DNA of 64,000 nt from Prochlorococcus sp. MIT 1300 (GCF_034092375.1 NZ_CP139302.1:372001-436000), one strand, 5' to 3'. Positions 46,960 through 56,618 are shown, counted from the stretch's first letter. Notes: generated by a model not told the origin, from the letters alone. A program made the numbers and translations.

Positions 46960-47070
46960 TTATTCTTGCGAATAGTTAAACAAGAGTCCTCATAAATAGA
47001 GGATAAAGTTTCTTCTATAGAACAAAACATTGCTTAAACTTTATTTAGTCGAGCCTGCGTTTCACAGGAA

Positions 47071-47181
47071 TCAATGGGGCAAGAATTGAATCACCAACAT
47101 TCCCACTCCAGCAGCAAATACAGCAGAAAGAGCTATTGCCACTAAGCCTGGAACCATTCCACCACCTTCTTCTGAACTCAT
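47071..47181 (-). CDS. 36-aa single-helix membrane protein
   Basis: Begins MSSEEGGGMVPGLVAIALSA and continues VFAAGVGMLVIQFLPH: short acidic Gly-rich head and one hydrophobic helix. Resembles small thylakoid subunits in size; no family assigned. Confidence 0.6.
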   Translation of the reverse strand: MSSEEGGGMVPGLVAIALSAVFAAGVGMLVIQFLPH

Positions 47182-47293
47182 GATCAAACTACCAAATACT
47201 TCCTCTAGACTACAACAGGGCTAGGGACTTCAATTAAATTAATAGCTAAAAAAAGAAAAATCAGCAACTACCACAGTGAACCTTAGATATTTG

Positions 47294-47476
47294 CTACTCA
47301 GAATCTAATGCCAAATAGAATTCAGCAACGTTATTCAGCATCTCAACGACAACTTTATTTGGGCACTGGGTTCTCTCCTGAAGTCTTTTGCAGGCTTCTT
47401 TTACGCTAACGAAAGCATCCTCGCAAATTTCCGAGAGCTCTTCGTCTGTGTATTTTCTCTCGTCCACTGGATTCAT
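47294..47476 (-). CDS. Small helical protein, paralogue family A member 1
   Basis: About 60 aa from ATG 47476 (MNPVDERKYTDEEL; an in-frame start at 47500 adds eight residues). The core VKEACKRLQERTQCPNKVVV and EMLNNVAEFYLAL is shared with the genes at 47629 and 59851. Soluble, two helices. Function unknown. Confidence 0.75.
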   Translation of the reverse strand: MNPVDERKYTDEELSEICEDAFVSVKEACKRLQERTQCPNKVVVEMLNNVAEFYLALDSE

Positions 47477-47628
47477 AGCGTTTATATAATTATGATGCAT
47501 AAAAGCTCAAACCGTGGATAAGTCGAGTGTTTTTTTTGCATAAATCTCTGGTAAAAAAGGTATAGCTATTTTGAAAGATCCTTATATGTAATATGAATCA
47601 GAAAAAGAAGAGGAAGTTAAGTATCAAT

Positions 47629-47793
47629 TTAATGCTTATTTTCCCATAAACTTTTAGCAGAGTCAATCATCTTTATAATTTCACTATTTGGGCAACCAGT
47701 CCTTCTTTGGATTATTTCACATTGAGAATTAATATCTCTCCAGATCTCTCTAATTTCATTAAATTCTTGTTCCGAAAATTCAAATTCATTCAT
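47629..47793 (-). CDS. Small helical protein, paralogue family A member 2
   Basis: 54 aa: MNEFEFSEQEFNEIREIWRD then CEIIQRRTGCPNSEIIKMID. The Q.RT.CPN..I..M pattern matches the neighbour at 47294-47476, showing a local duplication and supporting that both are genes. Confidence 0.68.
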   Translation of the reverse strand: MNEFEFSEQEFNEIREIWRDINSQCEIIQRRTGCPNSEIIKMIDSAKSLWENKH

Positions 47794-47829
47794 CTTCTTA
47801 AATCAGGCTAAACGTAGTCTAAGTCAATT

Positions 47830-48066
47830 TTATTTAAAATATCTTCTGCCACAATAGGCTGCTGCATCACTGGGTTTTTTATGATCATCCATAGTTAGGT
47901 TTAAGACACAATCACACCATTTTTCAATTTCCATTCCAGGAACACCTACAAGCAAAGGCGACATCTTTGCACCATTAAAACATTGATTCAGTTGAGCTGC
48001 TGGGTAAGCAATAACCATTGGTGTACGAAGTAGAAAGATAAAGAGCAGTAGGCAGACTATCTTCAT
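47830..48066 (-). CDS. Small secreted Cys protein
   Basis: 78 aa with a signal peptide (IVCLLLFIFLLRTPMVIA, cleavage after VIA or IAY). Mature part has four Cys (NQCFNG, KWCDCVLNL, YCGRR) and may be disulfide-bonded in the periplasm. Not recognised. Confidence 0.7.
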   Translation of the reverse strand: MKIVCLLLFIFLLRTPMVIAYPAAQLNQCFNGAKMSPLLVGVPGMEIEKWCDCVLNLTMDDHKKPSDAAAYCGRRYFK

Positions 48067-48127
48067 TATGATAATTAGTATTGGGGTTAGTAGTTAAAAT
48101 ATTGAATAGTAATTCAGCAGAAATCGG

Positions 48128-48274
48128 TCATCTACTGGCATTTTTTTTGTCAATAAGAGACCTCAAGATAGCAGCAACAAAAAATATACCTATGAAGAGA
48201 TATGCCCCCCTCTCGATCAGAAGAGCCAAAGGGTGGCCAACAGGATCATCCAATTTTTCAAAGCGAGTCTTCAT
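48128..48274 (-). CDS. 48-aa single-helix membrane protein
   Basis: MKTRFEKLDDPVGHPLALLI leads into the helix RGAYLFIGIFFVAAILRSLI with a basic end. Two longer frames over the same bases on both strands lack such order. No family. Confidence 0.6.
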   Translation of the reverse strand: MKTRFEKLDDPVGHPLALLIERGAYLFIGIFFVAAILRSLIDKKNASR

Positions 48275-48375
48275 TAGGGTATTGCGATTTCCACCAACCA
48301 AGCAAGGTGTAAGTTATGCATTTGAACCACCGAGCAAGAGTAAAGTCCAATAATTGAAGGCCTGAAAAGCAAAAA

Positions 48376-48543
48376 TTGCTTGCTAAGGACGCCAAATTAT
48401 TAGATCCAGGAAGTATTGACCTTGACAAAAATGCTTCGCAAAATCTCCAAAAGCCCTTATTGATACAGGAAAAACCGTTTCTAGTTACCTGGACCTCTAG
48501 AAAAAAGCAGGTACATGGGTATAGGAAAAGGAAATTTGGATAG
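48376..48543 (+). CDS. Doubtful 55-aa basic protein
   Basis: Frame from TTG 48376 with protein-like composition (AKDAKLLDPGSIDLDKN, then a basic Arg/Lys end). No ATG. A minus-strand frame overlaps it; neither is secure. Confidence 0.3.
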   Translation: MLAKDAKLLDPGSIDLDKNASQNLQKPLLIQEKPFLVTWTSRKKQVHGYRKRKFG

Positions 48544-48729
48544 GGCAAGCTTCTTGCTCTAAGAAGGGAAAAGGACCATGAACAATGGGGAGTTGAGTCT
48601 GAGATATAGCCATTAAGGCTCGCATAACCAAACCCAAAAACCCAATTTTGTAGAGGAAACCCCCTTAATAAGCAACACCGACCATTTCCTATCTAATAAA
48701 GTCATAGAACAATACCCAGAAGAATTATT

Positions 48730-49047
48730 TTGGTAACCGACAAGGCTCTACTCAAGGAAGTAACGAAAGAACTTTGGCAATCAGTTAAAAAGCTGCGCCC
48801 TGGCCTGCCAAAAGACTCCCGCATGCAGCTTGTGCTCAAAGCTCTAATAACCATTGGAGACCTTCCAAACCCAATTGAAGCGGCAATGGTTGTAGGGACC
48901 TGCCTTGATCAAGAAGAGCTAGAAGAAACAGGTACTGAAGGAGACTCTTCAGAGGACAAGAAGCAATCAACTAAAAAGGAAAGCCCCGAGGTTCAAGAAT
49001 TACCGGATGGGAGAAGAATCGTGCGTAGAAGATCTGCCGCAAACTAA
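48730..49047 (+). CDS. Small charged hypothetical protein
   Basis: 105 aa from TTG 48730 with AGAAG upstream. Helical N-terminal ALLKEVTKELWQSVKKLRPG and DLPNPIEAAMVVGTCLDQEE, then an acidic low-complexity linker and a basic tail GRRIVRRRSAAN. Soluble. No family recognised, but the order suggests a conserved N-terminal domain of about 65 aa. Confidence 0.7.
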   Translation: MVTDKALLKEVTKELWQSVKKLRPGLPKDSRMQLVLKALITIGDLPNPIEAAMVVGTCLDQEELEETGTEGDSSEDKKQSTKKESPEVQELPDGRRIVRRRSAAN

Positions 49048-49261
49048 TTAGAGTGATCAGCAGCTATCTGCTTCTAACCAAGGAATATGGTGTGTAATCA
49101 ATTTGAAGAATTTACCTTTAAGAAGTTTAGATAAATAATTATAAAGTGAATGAGTTAATTGAATTGCTTTATCTTACATGTAATTCTCTCGCAGAGTAAA
49201 TGCCGTGAAATAAAAAAACTTACTACAGCTCAATAAAGGAAACAAAGAAATTGACCAATAT

Positions 49262-49636
49262 TTACGTAGATATTTTTGCTGGTACTCCCTTCAAAAAGAG
49301 AAGTATTCTTCTTGAGATTAATAGAAGAGGGAATAAATTGATGGCACGAGACTTAGAGGAAAATACTTGCGAAAGCAGTTTTAATAGGCCATCTGAAGGG
49401 TTATTTAGTTTGGTGCATACCCAATTAATTGCCTGTGACCCATACATGATTTCATCATCAACTAACAAAATAGCTCCTTGAGTGTCAATGTCATAACCAT
49501 TGGGTATGTGATCAGTATTTGTTCTTGCGTTTTGAATTTTAATTCCAGGAATATTGCTTTTGAGTTCAAGTAAATGAGCGAAATGATTACAGAAAGGACA
49601 TTCTCCATCGTAGATAAAAAGAGGGCTCAACGTCAT
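49262..49636 (-). CDS. DCC-family (DUF393) thiol-disulfide oxidoreductase-like protein
   Basis: 124 aa. The family motif is FIYDGECPFCNHFAHLL near the N-terminus, with the CxxC pair; the following KIQNARTNTDHIPNGYDID and ILLVDDEIMYGSQAINWV match DUF393. Thioredoxin-like fold of unknown partner. Confidence 0.85.
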   Translation of the reverse strand: MTLSPLFIYDGECPFCNHFAHLLELKSNIPGIKIQNARTNTDHIPNGYDIDTQGAILLVDDEIMYGSQAINWVCTKLNNPSDGLLKLLSQVFSSKSRAINLFPLLLISRRILLFLKGVPAKIST

Positions 49637-49907
49637 CTATACACCTTTAAAGAGAAATTACTGATCTAGGGTTCATTATAAGGCTTTTTCAAGCCAGACG
49701 GCCTTCTGAATCAATAGGAATTTGAAGTACTACTTCTTGCTGGGGAATATAAGAACGATAGAAACTGCAACCTTTCATTAGTAACAAAGCTCTAGTCAGT
49801 TAGATTGAGTACTACATATTGTTTTTCGACCATAAATTTCTCTTGCCTATCAAAGCTAAACAAGATAAAAAGGGACTGATTACTGTCAGCATTTAAAAAG
49901 CAGAAAA

Positions 49908-51200
49908 ATGAACAAAATCAACTGTCCAGAATGTGGAAAGGTATTCAAACTACACGAAAGTGATTACGGGAATATCTTGAAACAAGTAAAGGATGATGCA
50001 TTTGAAGAGGAGCTAACCAAAAGACTAAAATTAGCTGAAAAAGATAAGCATAAATCTATACAGCTTGTCCAACAAAACCTAAGGATTGAACAAGAAAAAC
50101 GTATACAAGCTTATGAAAGAAAAATCATCGAATTAGAGTCTAACCTATCTACAGCTGCATTGGAGAAAGACCTGGCGGTTAAACAATCTAAAGCAACCTC
50201 AGAAAAAGAACTCAATTTACTTTCTTATGAATTAAGAATGCTCAAGGAGAATAAAGAAGTTGATAGGGAACTTGCTGTTTCAAAAGCCATAACCAAATTG
50301 CAATCTGAATACAATCAATTGAAATCCTCTAGTGAAAAGGCGGATTTGGAACGACAACTGGCAGAAAAGTCACTAAAGGAGAAATACCTAACACAAATTC
50401 AGGATAGAGATGACGCTATTGAAAGGCTTAAGGATTTAAAAATACGCCTCTCTACCAAAATGATAGGAGAATCACTAGAACAACATTGTGAAACTGAGTT
50501 TAACCGAATAAGAGCAACCGCTTTCCCATCAGCCTACTTTGACAAAGATAATGATGTTAGATCCGGTAGTAAAGGAGACTATATATTCCGTGAATTTGAT
50601 AATTCAGGTAGCGAACTGGTATCAATTATGTTTGAAATGAAAAACCAGTCAGATACTACATCTTCGAGGAAAAAGAATGAGGATTTTTTAAAAGAACTTA
50701 ATAAGGATAGGATAGAAAAAGGCTGTGAATATGCTATATTAGTCTCATTGTTAGAGCCAGACAGTGAATTATATAACTCTGGAATAGTTGATTTATCTCA
50801 TAGATATAAAAAGATGTACGTAGTCCGTCCCCAATGCTTCATTCCAATAATAACTCTTCTACGTAATGCCTCATTGAAATCACTTAAGTATAAGTCAGAA
50901 CTCGAACTAATTAAGGCACAAAATATAGACATTACCAATTTTGAGAACAACCTGGAAACATTCAAATCCGCCTTTGGAAAAAATTATGAACTCGCCTCAA
51001 GACGTTTTGATGGGGCTATACAAGAAATAGATAAGTCAATCAACCATTTACAAAAAACAAAGGATGCTTTACTTGGAGCAGATAGAAATTTACGGCTCGC
51101 AAATGACAAGGCCCAAGAAGTGACTATTAAAAGGCTTATACGAAATAATTCAACAATGTCAGCAAAGTTTCAGGCCTTAGAGGACCAAAAAGCAGCCTAA
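49908..51200 (+). CDS. DUF2130 protein
   Basis: 430 aa. N-terminal zinc-ribbon-like [10 protein letters not shown], a long coiled coil to about residue 170, then the DUF2130 core with [32 protein letters not shown] and [20 protein letters not shown], which has a nuclease-like (restriction-endonuclease-fold) flavour. Function not established. Isolated gene in the small-gene region, possible laterally acquired. Confidence 0.88.
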   Translation: MNKINCPECGKVFKLHESDYGNILKQVKDDAFEEELTKRLKLAEKDKHKSIQLVQQNLRIEQEKRIQAYERKIIELESNLSTAALEKDLAVKQSKATSEKELNLLSYELRMLKENKEVDRELAVSKAITKLQSEYNQLKSSSEKADLERQLAEKSLKEKYLTQIQDRDDAIERLKDLKIRLSTKMIGESLEQHCETEFNRIRATAFPSAYFDKDNDVRSGSKGDYIFREFDNSGSELVSIMFEMKNQSDTTSSRKKNEDFLKELNKDRIEKGCEYAILVSLLEPDSELYNSGIVDLSHRYKKMYVVRPQCFIPIITLLRNASLKSLKYKSELELIKAQNIDITNFENNLETFKSAFGKNYELASRRFDGAIQEIDKSINHLQKTKDALLGADRNLRLANDKAQEVTIKRLIRNNSTMSAKFQALEDQKAA

Positions 51201-51547
51201 TTTCAATTAAAAAGTGAAACCTTAAGAACTAAAGATAATGATTCATTTAGGAGCATTCACCAGCCTCTCAAAGCAAAAACTATTAGAACTCTCCAAATAA
51301 AGCATTTATAAATACCCCCTACGATACGTTAGTGATTTTACATTTAAACCTTAAGAAATATCTAGTATGCAATTTTAGACGATACCTAAATGTTCTTCCT
51401 GACGTAAAACAGTAAGATAAATATTGAGGTGTCAAATAATGAAAACTATAGTTCGCTAAGCATATTTTTAACCAGCCAGTCGCCTGCAAAACTTAAATGA
51501 GGCCATTAGTATTTCATGCTATTAAAACCGGATTAACTTCGATTGAA
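51201..51547. other. Gene-free stretch
   Basis: No supported gene; one 20-codon frame from an ATG near 51239 is not convincing. Confidence 0.5.
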
Positions 51548-51817
51548 TTAAGCGTAACTCCTAAATCGAGTAACTAGTTTGGACCAACCTTCCAATAACA
51601 TTTGGCAACAAAGCTCAAGCGCGTCATCCAAGGGAAGCTTGCTTCTACGCTTCAACTGAAAAGGGATCCCATCAGGCCTCATTGTCCACTCATTTATAAA
51701 AACAAATGGAAAACCCTCTAGGAGGGATTTAGGATTCAAATAAAATTGATAGCACAAACTTCCATCTGGACTTACTAACCATCCGTTTAAGATCCGACCC
51801 GAAACCTGATACACCAT
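51548..51817 (-). CDS. DUF1651 family protein
   Basis: 89 aa. Pattern GWLVSPDGSLCYQFYLNP, EWTMRPDGIPFQLKRRSKLP and ALELCCQMLLEGW fits the DUF1651 family of Prochlorococcus and Synechococcus. Function unknown. A 14-bp palindrome lies just upstream (51831-51844). Confidence 0.8.
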   Translation of the reverse strand: MVYQVSGRILNGWLVSPDGSLCYQFYLNPKSLLEGFPFVFINEWTMRPDGIPFQLKRRSKLPLDDALELCCQMLLEGWSKLVTRFRSYA

Positions 51818-51830
51818 CGACGAGCAAGTA

Positions 51831-51844
51831 CGCTAGTACTAGCG
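51831..51844. promoter_or_regulatory. Perfect 14-bp palindrome upstream of DUF1651 gene
   Basis: CGCTAGTACTAGCG, 13 bases before the start of the DUF1651 gene on the minus strand. Could be an operator for a dimeric regulator; no T-run, so not a terminator. Confidence 0.4.
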
Positions 51845-51951
51845 CAGCTTTTGCCTTTGTCAACAAATTGTGCTGACCCTGAATTAAATAGAAGATTATT
51901 CTCGGCAACTGAAATTCCTATTTTGTTAACTTGATCTGTTTAAGCTAGCAA

Positions 51952-52188
51952 CTAAAAAGAATTAAATTTGCCGGTTCCACTATCACGATGATTGTCTGGT
52001 AAAAAAGGGAACTTATCTTTAGGTCCAAGTAGATAATCAATACTAGATTGATCCCTGTCTTTATCATTCTCTATCTTTTGATTATCCATATTTTCTCTAA
52101 CTGATGGTAATAAAGCATTTACAGAGCTTACAAAAGAAATCAAAGCCAAGGTCAAACTCAGCAAAAAAATAGCTATGGTAGTCATCAT
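51952..52188 (-). CDS. Small N-anchored hypothetical protein
   Basis: 78 aa. Helix TIAIFLLSLTLALISFVSSV at the N-terminus, then a charged Asp/Asn-rich tail. Its start overlaps the stop of the SRAP gene upstream by one base, so it is probably co-translated with it. Confidence 0.65.
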   Translation of the reverse strand: MMTTIAIFLLSLTLALISFVSSVNALLPSVRENMDNQKIENDKDRDQSSIDYLLGPKDKFPFLPDNHRDSGTGKFNSF

Positions 52189-52826
52189 TAGAATAAGCTC
52201 AATTGAGAGGTTGGGGTTTTAAGAATGGGTTCTGCCATCCAATCGTAATGGTTCCATCCCTTTAAAAAAGGGTGAAGTGCTTTCAGCCCAGTTAGATCTT
52301 TAACTGATTCTATCCATTCTTCTTCAAATCCGTCAGGAATAACTACTGGCATTCTGTTATGAATGGGCCTGACTAACTCATTTGGCTGAGTAGTTAACAC
52401 ACAACATGATTCAAGTTCACTACCTTCAGGACTCATCCATCTATTCCAAATTCCCGCAAGCCAAAAAGTCTGAGAATTCTTTTTCCTGAATCGATAACCT
52501 TTTTCAAAAAAAGCGGTAGCAGGTATTAGACATCTATTGTGTTTCCAGCTTCCCCGAAATAATCGTTTATCACCAACAGTTTCAGCTCTAGCATTGAAGG
52601 GCCTTAATCTAGATGCATCTAATGGATTTTTACTCCACTGCGAAATAAATCCCCAGAGCATTAGTGAAGTTTTAGCCTTGCCTTCGTTTTTTAGAACTAT
52701 TACTGGGTCACCTGGCCTAATACAAGATTGCATCTCATATTTTAGTTCAAGCCCTTTTGGAAAGTCATTCCTTAAAAGTTTTGGGAGTTTATAAAACTCT
52801 TCTATCAACTCAAAACTTCCGCACAT
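52188..52826 (-). CDS. SRAP-family (HMCES/YedK) DNA-protein crosslink protein
   Basis: About 212 aa from the second ATG so that the processed N-terminus begins with Cys2 (MCGSFEL). The family forms a covalent thiazolidine with abasic sites in single-stranded DNA. Further conserved motifs: RPFNARAETV, RCLIPATAFFE and the His in IHNRMPVVIP. The usual MCGRF is MCGSF here. Divergent from the cytochrome P450 gene. Confidence 0.9.
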   Translation of the reverse strand: MCGSFELIEEFYKLPKLLRNDFPKGLELKYEMQSCIRPGDPVIVLKNEGKAKTSLMLWGFISQWSKNPLDASRLRPFNARAETVGDKRLFRGSWKHNRCLIPATAFFEKGYRFRKKNSQTFWLAGIWNRWMSPEGSELESCCVLTTQPNELVRPIHNRMPVVIPDGFEEEWIESVKDLTGLKALHPFLKGWNHYDWMAEPILKTPTSQLSLF

Positions 52827-52953
52827 AAACATTATATGTCATATGATTAGTACCTTAAGTAGTCAGGTCTTATATTTGAAGTCATATTCATTACACCAAG
52901 ACAAAACACTTCACAAAATGATATTTTTTTACTGTCTTTAAAGCAAAGTTTTT

Positions 52954-54246
52954 ATGAGTAAATCAGAAATACGACCGCTACCAAGTACGGGGGCAATATC
53001 GGGAGCACTTGAAGCTATCGATTTTTTTCGTAACCCCACTTTTGCAAAACAACGCTTTGAACGTTATGGGAATGTTTTTCAAACTTCAATGCTTGGACAA
53101 CCCATGGTTTTCATTCAGGGTTCAAAAGCTATTTCTGACTTGCTATCGCAATCAGAAGCAGTTGAAGGATGGTGGCCGGAAAGTGTACGCAACTTATTGG
53201 GGAGTCATTCTTTAGCTAACCGTTCAGGCCCCTCTCATAAAGCACGTAGAAAGATAGTGGCTCAATTGTTCTCAACATCTGCATTGGAGCGATATAGCTC
53301 AGAGATCATCTCTATGGTCGAGGCTTTAGCCCAGGAAATCAAAGCGGCCCAAAGGCCTATAGCGTTGGCAGAAAAGATGAGACATTTCGCCTTCTCTGTA
53401 ATTGCTTCTACCGTTCTTGGAATAAAAGGTACTGATCGTGATGATCTGTTTTTGGACTTCGAAATCTGGATTAAAGCACTTTTTTCAATACCTATAGCGA
53501 TACCTGGCAGTCCTTACGCAAAAGCTCTTAAAGCACGTACACGTCTTCTAAAAAGACTTCAAAAAGTTCTTACACAACCTATTAACGAATTAGGAGGCTT
53601 AAAGGTCCTCTCAGGAAGCTTTGATGAATCGGGAGTTCCTTTAACGAAGAATGACCTCGTAGAACAACTTCTACTTCTCCTATTTGCTGGTTACGAAACC
53701 ACAGCCTCTGCCCTGAGCTGTCTAATGCGGGAGTTGCTTCTTAATCCCATAATCGAAAATTGGTTAAGGGAAGAAATCGATCATCTCTGTTGGCCACCAT
53801 TAACAGGTCAAGCAATCAACTCTTATGCCCCAAACAGTGCTCCAAAGCTAGATGCAACCGTTAATGAGGTAATGCGTATCACACCCCCAGTAGGTGGTAT
53901 TTTCCGCCGTACTAAGCAACTTTTAATAGTTGATGGGATTGCGATACCTGAAAATCGAGTGATCCAAATTGTTCTAGCGCCATCCAATCAAGATGGGATT
54001 GGAGATTTTGAAAGCTTTAGACCTCAAAGGCATCTTGAAGATGGATCTCAACTTCAATTCATGCCTTTTGGTGGTGGCGAGCGTGTCTGCCTAGGAAAGT
54101 CTTTGGCTGAACTAGAGATACGTTTAATGGTGGTCGGTTTATTTCGAAAGTTGAGACTTACAGCTATGCCAGATCAAAATTTCACATTAAAACAATTACC
54201 CAGCCCTACTCCTATAGATGGGTTACTAGTTAAAGCCTCTAATTAA
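52954..54246 (+). CDS. Cytochrome P450
   Basis: 430 aa. The haem motif FGGGERVCLGKSLAELE has the axial Cys379; the I-helix reads AGYETTASALSC, the ExxR pair is in NEVMR with a PERF-like downstream region (FRPQRHLEDGS). The closest known cyanobacterial type is CYP120, a retinoid hydroxylase, but substrate is not proven. No redox partner is next to it, although a rubredoxin-like gene lies 340 bases downstream. Confidence 0.92.
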   Translation: MSKSEIRPLPSTGAISGALEAIDFFRNPTFAKQRFERYGNVFQTSMLGQPMVFIQGSKAISDLLSQSEAVEGWWPESVRNLLGSHSLANRSGPSHKARRKIVAQLFSTSALERYSSEIISMVEALAQEIKAAQRPIALAEKMRHFAFSVIASTVLGIKGTDRDDLFLDFEIWIKALFSIPIAIPGSPYAKALKARTRLLKRLQKVLTQPINELGGLKVLSGSFDESGVPLTKNDLVEQLLLLLFAGYETTASALSCLMRELLLNPIIENWLREEIDHLCWPPLTGQAINSYAPNSAPKLDATVNEVMRITPPVGGIFRRTKQLLIVDGIAIPENRVIQIVLAPSNQDGIGDFESFRPQRHLEDGSQLQFMPFGGGERVCLGKSLAELEIRLMVVGLFRKLRLTAMPDQNFTLKQLPSPTPIDGLLVKASN

Positions 54247-54587
54247 GACTAGAACTTAAATAATTCTGATGAACAATTACTTTCTTTAAAAGGTCTTAGT
54301 GGCAGCAGTCAATTATCGAAAATTAGTTGTTAGAGTTATTAAAAACTCAATTTTTCTTCTTGATTTATCAAGCCCTTCTCAATTCCTCCTAACCTGTCAG
54401 ACTCCTAGCTGAATTAGCTATAAAAACATAAAGTTCCATCATTCTTCGAATTTAGGTAGTCAAGAAAGGCTAGTCATAATGTTTAATTCAAAATCTATAC
54501 CGACGCACAGTTTTATACTAAGGGCACAATAAGAAAACAACTGTTAATATATAGGTTTAAGGTACTAATTCAAAGAGGAGGCATGCC
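54247..54587. other. Gene-free stretch
   Basis: No gene seen. It carries the leader of the rubredoxin-like gene with ribosome site AAAGAGGAGG just upstream of 54588. Confidence 0.5.
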
Positions 54588-54776
54588 ATGGCATCGACTG
54601 AACAAACAATGAGATGACAATGTAAAGATTGCATCTATTCATATGAACCTGCAAAGGGTGATCCTTCACAAGGAATTGCACCAGGTACTAAATTTGAAGA
54701 ACTACCTGAAACTTGGATTTGCCCAATATGTGGAGCAAAAAAAGGAAGGTTTAAAAACATCTTAGGCGAAGCATAA
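54588..54776 (+). pseudogene. Rubredoxin-like gene with in-frame TGA at codon 10
   Basis: Frame of 63 codons. After MASTEQTMR an in-frame TGA (54615-54617) stands where rubredoxins have an aromatic residue, directly before the first iron site QCKDC; then [37 protein letters not shown] and a normal stop. Both CxxC pairs and the full length are intact and the ribosome site is strong, so this is a very recent nonsense mutation, a readthrough gene or a sequence error (TGG to TGA). No start codon exists after the TGA. Confidence 0.8.
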
Positions 54777-54862
54777 ACCCTCATTAATATAATCACTTAA
54801 CTGGTTAGGAAGGAAATCCCTGTTGAATTCGCTTTCCCCTAATTAAAGATTAAGTGAATTTT

Positions 54863-55036
54863 TTATTCTTTTCTATAGAGATTTTCTAATTGCTGTTTTT
54901 GCTCTTTAAGTGAATCTTCACTAGATCTTAGAGGTTTTTCATTTTGGCCATTCCTTATAGTCATACCAATCCACCAAACCTGAAGGCCTAGAAAGGCTAA
55001 GACAACAAGGATTAAATCAAGGTTTCCTAAGTTCAC
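54863..55036 (-). CDS. 57-aa N-anchored membrane protein
   Basis: GTG start at 55036; MNLGNLDLILVVLAFLGLQV forms one helix, followed by WWIGMTIRNGQNEKPLRSSE and a charged coiled end. An ATG four bases earlier in another frame stops at once. Convergent with the rubredoxin-like gene. Not recognised. Confidence 0.6.
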   Translation of the reverse strand: MNLGNLDLILVVLAFLGLQVWWIGMTIRNGQNEKPLRSSEDSLKEQKQQLENLYRKE

Positions 55037-55340
55037 TCATTTTTTAACGAAGGTCATAAAGCTTGCTTATCTAGATATTGCCTTAAAGGAAAAGACAAAG
55101 CAGTATGGTCGTAACAAGCATTCAGATAAATGATCAAATCTTCTAAGAAATGCTCGGCGAGACACAATCACCTAGAAATAATACACGAGTTGAGCAGTTA
55201 AGATTAACCAGAGCATTAAAAGCTGCCTATGGCAATTGTTCTAATTAGACAAAGATTACTTCTAGAACACTATTCTAAAGGTTTATGATAATACATAAAG
55301 TATACATATATGATTTATTCTAAATCAGTTCTGGCGAGGA
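55037..55340. other. Gene-free stretch
   Basis: No gene seen in about 300 AT-rich bases. Confidence 0.5.
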
Positions 55341-55520
55341 TCATGACCCAGCACTATTTAACCTAATCCAATCAATAATCAAATAGACACCAAAGATTAG
55401 ACCAATATATAAGGGCAAGCGTGGATATTTAACCAACAAATTTAGAGATTTTTTTGTTGGTTCTGTTTTTGTGGTCTTTGGAGCCAATCCCTGCTCTTTA
55501 CGTCGCCTAGCTTCTCCCAT
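55341..55520 (-). CDS. DUF2839-like small membrane protein
   Basis: 59 aa. N-terminus MGEARRRKEQGLAPKTTKTE is the hallmark of this cyanobacterial small-protein family, followed by YPRLPLYIGLIFGVYLIIDW as a single helix. Function unknown. Start and stop fixed by reading the minus strand. Confidence 0.72.
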   Translation of the reverse strand: MGEARRRKEQGLAPKTTKTEPTKKSLNLLVKYPRLPLYIGLIFGVYLIIDWIRLNSAGS

Positions 55521-55767
55521 CGATCAGTTTTGTGAAACGGACTACAAGCTGAAGAACCATTTTTAGCAGCAAAATCTATATTTTTTTCAAGAGATCATAC
55601 TTCTGCAAGAAAAGTTAGCTTGTGAAACCAGTCTCCTCGAAACATAAACTTGAAAGATTTAAACTATCCGTTAACTAAAACAAACTAAATATCCTAGCAT
55701 CCGCAAAACTAGTGAAACCTAATAATTATTCTGGTATAAGTAAATGTATTGTGAACACTCTCATGTC

Positions 55768-56040
55768 ATGCTCTACATCCAACACTGGAAATTTAAAACT
55801 GGCTACCATGAAAAGGCCGCGAGGAAATTTCTTTCCACGCAGGCTCCATATCCAAGAGCGAAGATGTTAGGCCGGTATCATGGTCCAGGCTCTTTAGAGG
55901 GTTGGATACTTGTTGAGACTAATGATCCAACAGCCTTGTATGAACATGCAGCAGATTGGGGAGAGTTTATGGAATGGAGCACAACTCCAGTATTCACAGA
56001 CGAACAGGCAGGCCCAATAATTGCCAATATCTATAGTTAA
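55768..56040 (+). CDS. DUF3303 family protein
   Basis: About 90 aa from ATG 55768 (an ATG at 55744 adds eight residues not typical of the family). Sequence MLYIQHWKFKTGYHEKAARK, GRYHGPGSLEGWILVETNDP and EWGEF-like WGEFMEWSTTPVFTDEQAGP show a compact dimeric alpha-beta (ferredoxin-like) fold. Common in marine picocyanobacteria; function unknown. Confidence 0.85.
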   Translation: MLYIQHWKFKTGYHEKAARKFLSTQAPYPRAKMLGRYHGPGSLEGWILVETNDPTALYEHAADWGEFMEWSTTPVFTDEQAGPIIANIYS

Positions 56041-56063
56041 TTTCTTTATGAATTATAATTTTT

Positions 56064-56092
56064 AATTATATGCATTAATAATGCATATAATT
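56064..56092. terminator. AT-rich bidirectional stem-loop
   Basis: Perfect 13-bp stem (56064-56076 and 56080-56092, AATTATATGCATT and its complement) with a 3-base loop between two convergent genes. Probably terminates both; AT-rich, so strength is uncertain. Confidence 0.6.
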
Positions 56093-56163
56093 CTAACTCG
56101 AATTATTAAAATTTAATTCTCTTCAAACAATTAAAAAGATTCAATATAATGATTTTCTTTAAG

Positions 56164-56598
56164 TTATTGATGAGTCCCATGGTTTGCACATGGCATCCAA
56201 TATTTTCCCATTTTATGTACTCCTAAGCAGCCTAATCTTTTAGCTTCAGCTTCTGCTCTTGACCTTGTGGGATAAGCATAAATATTACTTCCCGAAGATT
56301 CATTCGGCATGTCAACAGATCTACTAAGAACTGGTCCCTCCGGACTCCATACTTTAAGTCCCATAGTTGTTATACCCGCAGAAAAGATCCCCATTCCAAC
56401 TATGGATGCGTTAACAACTCCCATAGCGACAACCCCCAAAGAGACAACTCCCATTGGAACTATTCCAATTGTGACGATACCCATCGGGACAATTCCTATG
56501 GATATGACACCAAGAGGAGCTATTCCAATGGCAATCTTTTTGGGTTTACTACCGCAATGAGCAGGGGCGTCTGATTGCTGTTGGTCAGAACTATTCAT
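56164..56598 (-). CDS. Gly/Met/Ile repeat membrane protein with DUF3721-like C-terminus
   Basis: 144 aa. Residues about 20-85 are repeats of the type GIVPMGIVTIGIVPMGVV, a glycine-rich hydrophobic beta-helix-like or membrane ladder. The C-terminal 40 residues (TRSRAEAEAKRLGC, GVHKMGKYWMPCANH) match the neighbour at 56619, the DUF3721-type Cys/His domain. So it is a fusion of a hydrophobic repeat region and this domain. It lies 20 bases downstream of the lipoprotein, in one operon. Confidence 0.78.
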   Translation of the reverse strand: MNSSDQQQSDAPAHCGSKPKKIAIGIAPLGVISIGIVPMGIVTIGIVPMGVVSLGVVAMGVVNASIVGMGIFSAGITTMGLKVWSPEGPVLSRSVDMPNESSGSNIYAYPTRSRAEAEAKRLGCLGVHKMGKYWMPCANHGTHQ

Positions 56599-56618
56599 CG
56601 TTTTGAATAAAGGAGGGC

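Noticed and set aside
48258-48548. 96-codon minus-strand frame
   Set aside because: Composition is erratic and it overlaps a better small membrane protein; likely chance.
54588-54776. TGA in the rubredoxin-like gene as selenocysteine
   Set aside because: Position is normally aromatic, not Cys; no selenium machinery or insertion element seen.
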